64,000 bases of DNA, taken from NCBI GenBank assembly GCA_025526995.1, contig JAHLKG010000019.1:124001-188000 (forward strand), given 5' to 3'. Below are positions 62,137 through 64,000 of this stretch, piece by piece. Each line of letters begins with the position of its first letter. Position 1 is the stretch's first letter. Both the position numbers and the translations under genes were made by a program. The notes under the pieces were generated by a model, which saw only the letters and a program-made list of their open reading frames with translations, ran no database searches and was not told where the DNA came from. Origin of the DNA: Powellomyces hirtus (lineage: Eukaryota > Chytridiomycota > Chytridiomycetes > Spizellomycetales > Powellomycetaceae).

Positions 62137-64000
62137 TTACCTTTTTCTACTAGTTGGCTGTATCGCCAAAGAGTTTGGGTGTGCTCTGCGCCATCGTTCG
62201 TAGGCAGATGTTTCTCGGAGTTCAGACTCAGGTTCCCATGTAGGGTCGGCCCATCCTGTCCATTTGACCAGGAGGTTTCGCTTATGATGACGTTCATCGA
62301 GAATGTCTTCGACAACCCATTCTTGTTCTCCACGAACTTCGACTGGTTCGGGTGGTTGTTGGATTTCACGTTGTGGATATTGGTCTATTGCGTGAGGACG
62401 TAGGATATCAACGTGAAAGACAGGCCAAATGCCACTAATCTTTGAAGGCGAAAGATCAAGTTCGTAGGTGTCAGGATGATCACCTTTGGCGATGACTTTG
62501 TAGGGTCCGATCCATATAGTAGAGAATTGAGGGCCTCTTCTTATGTCAACCTCGAGGTCTATACCCTTGCGATTGAGGTCGACGAGATCTCCGATATTGT
62601 AAGCGATAGGAGTGCGGCCTTTGTCATGTTGTCGAGCGTATTCATCTTGTGCTCGACGTAGATTTTCGCGTACGATTCGGGCTATCTCTTCTTGTCCCTT
62701 ATGGTATCTTTCGAGCTCGACCTTGTCGACTCCGCGTAAACAAAGTTCTTGTCCTTCTAGGAGTGGATTCCATCCAGGTAAGATGATTGTACGACCAAGG
62801 TGTACTTCGAATGGTGTCAGGCCTTCATATTTGCTTCTAGGAGCAGTGTTGAAGGCGATCTTGACAAGCGGAAGACTTTTGGAGTCCCGACGTATTTCCA
62901 TACTCGATCCAGAAAAACGGCAGCAAGTTCTTTACCGCCAATGTTTTTGTCGACAGCTGAAAGAATAGCACGTCCTGATAGATAATCGATGCAAGCGAGA
63001 CATGCTTCGTCTCCAATGTAAAAGATATTAAATCCAATAGTATGCCATCTTCCAAGTGGAACAGGAAGTGGTCGTAGAAATCCGTAACGGCAATGACCAG
63101 GTTTGAATTGTCGGCAGGATTTGCATGTTCCGACATACTTCATGACGTCTTGTCTAACGTTAGGCCAATAATAATCGACAAGAATTCGGGCGAGTGTTTT
63201 CTTAATGCCGAGATGACCTCCAGTAGCTAAATCATCGTGAAATTGTCGTAAGACTTTTGGGCGTAGGCTTTCAGGTACGTAAAGGTGTCCTTCATGTAGA
63301 GCGATTCCATCTTGGAAAGTATATCGTCGTTCTCTTGCAGTCTTTTCGTGATCAGGTTTCCGACAGATCTCTTCAAGGTATTCAGAATAGGGGTCTGTAG
63401 CTAGAGCTTGTTTCCATTCTTCGGTAGAATATGTTGGCGTCGTGCTAAGATCTATCGTTGTACCGACTATAGCAGGAATGCCATCTATCATGTTGTTGAT
63501 TTGAGTCTGCATATCGATACGTCTTTGACATTCGACACAACGTGGAGCGTAAATAGCACTTCGAGAAAGAATGTCCGCAATATGATTCCACCTCCCTGGA
63601 ATGTACTGAATCGTAAAATCGTATTCCTGTAGAATTTCGACCCATCAAGCTTGTCTTCGGCTAAGATGAGGTTGGGTTTGGATAAATTCTAAGCCTTTGT
63701 GATTGCTGAAGCACCGAAACGGTCGTCCAACCAGGTATGGTCTATTGGCTACAAGCATCTTGACTAATGCGAGTAATTCTTGTTCATGTGTCGGATACCG
63801 AGTCTCAGCACCCTTCATCTTGCGAGAGTAGAAAATGACAGGTCGGAGGCAAGGTAATTGTTTCCATTCGCCGACGAGACGAGGAAAATTGGTTGGTATA
63901 GTCTCGTCATCATATGGTTGTCCGATCCATCCCGCAATGGCGTAGCCAGACGAATCTGTGTAGACGTAGATAGGTTTACTTTCGTCGATTGTTGCTAAAG
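62137..64000 (-). pseudogene. pol: Gypsy-2 pol (RNase H, integrase, chromodomain), broken
   Basis: From the window end on the minus strand: RNase H (VYTDSSGYAIAGW), a TGA at 63647-63645 replacing the CGA of Gypsy-1, the integrase finger region with CKSC, and then the core. Three defects affect the integrase. The first catalytic Asp codon reads AAT (Asn) at 63029-63027. Sequence equivalent to Gypsy-1 45417-45609 is deleted (junction near 62871/62872), removing the other two catalytic residues and shifting the frame. The frame then resumes at VKIAFNTAPRS. The C-terminal chromodomain (WVVEDILDERHHK, LLVKWTGW) is intact, ending at 62137. Conversely, the codon that is TGA in Gypsy-1 at 45040 is still CGA here, so each copy decayed independently. 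Confidence 0.9.

Larger units (their letters stand above)
61553..64000 (-). mobile_element. Gypsy-2: chromovirus of the Gypsy-1 family, cut by window end
   Basis: The 3' LTR at 61553-61830 is 278 bp and closely matches the Gypsy-1 LTRs. It is followed upstream (minus strand) by the same 3' UTR, chromodomain, integrase and RNase H. The element continues beyond 64000, so its 5' half is not visible. Coding is broken by a 193-bp deletion and nonsense changes. Confidence 0.92.

Overview
The window looks like nuclear DNA of a fungus, probably a zoosporic (chytrid-type) one. Genes are compact, with many short GT-AG introns and CTAAC-like branch points. The set includes a GPI-anchored chitin deacetylase, a fasciclin-domain secreted protein, an EAF3/MRG15 chromatin protein, a DFG10-type polyprenol reductase and a FnIII-ankyrin protein resembling FANK1, a gene I associate with flagellated lineages. 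The assignment is inference; no rRNA or marker gene is present.

From 1 to about 38.0 kb is ordinary gene-dense euchromatin with about twenty genes on both strands. In order they are: AlkZ-like winged-helix protein, HPP membrane protein, F-box/LRR protein, Pex20-like protein, chitin deacetylase, FANK1-like protein, a proline-rich orphan, Gfo/Idh/MocA oxidoreductase, a small two-TM protein, MRG protein, MBL-fold protein, mitochondrial-type endonuclease G, fasciclin protein, TenA-like protein, alpha/beta hydrolase, TM198-like protein, a polytopic membrane protein, polyprenol reductase, a second F-box protein and a DUF4112 protein. They do not form one pathway. Exon structures given here were built by hand from splice signals, reading phase and family motifs.

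From about 38.0 to 40.8 kb is a gene-poor transition with degenerate tandem repeats, one copy of which carries a 123-bp Tc1/mariner-type MITE with a TA duplication.

From 40.8 kb to the end is a retrotransposon graveyard. Gypsy-1 (40789-46925, +) is a chromovirus with 277-bp LTRs, broken by a gag frameshift, a 92-bp tandem duplication in RT and a nonsense codon. It abuts a 5'-truncated Copia-A copy (A1). A1 and a second Copia-A copy (A2, ending at 59738) share a middle LTR. That LTR was split by a complete Copia-B element (48543-54702, -), which has 239-bp LTRs, the 5-bp duplication GACTT and a tRNAiMet anticodon-arm primer site. Gypsy-2 (61553 to beyond the window end, -) has lost 193 bp of its integrase core.

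The most notable observations are: chromodomains between integrase and reverse transcriptase in both Copia families; a spliced gene with its own coding signature running antisense inside Copia-B; two inactivating stops shared by A1 and A2; recurrent C-to-T type lesions (CGA to TGA); and a GC-rich palindromic insert kept in frame in Copia-A2.
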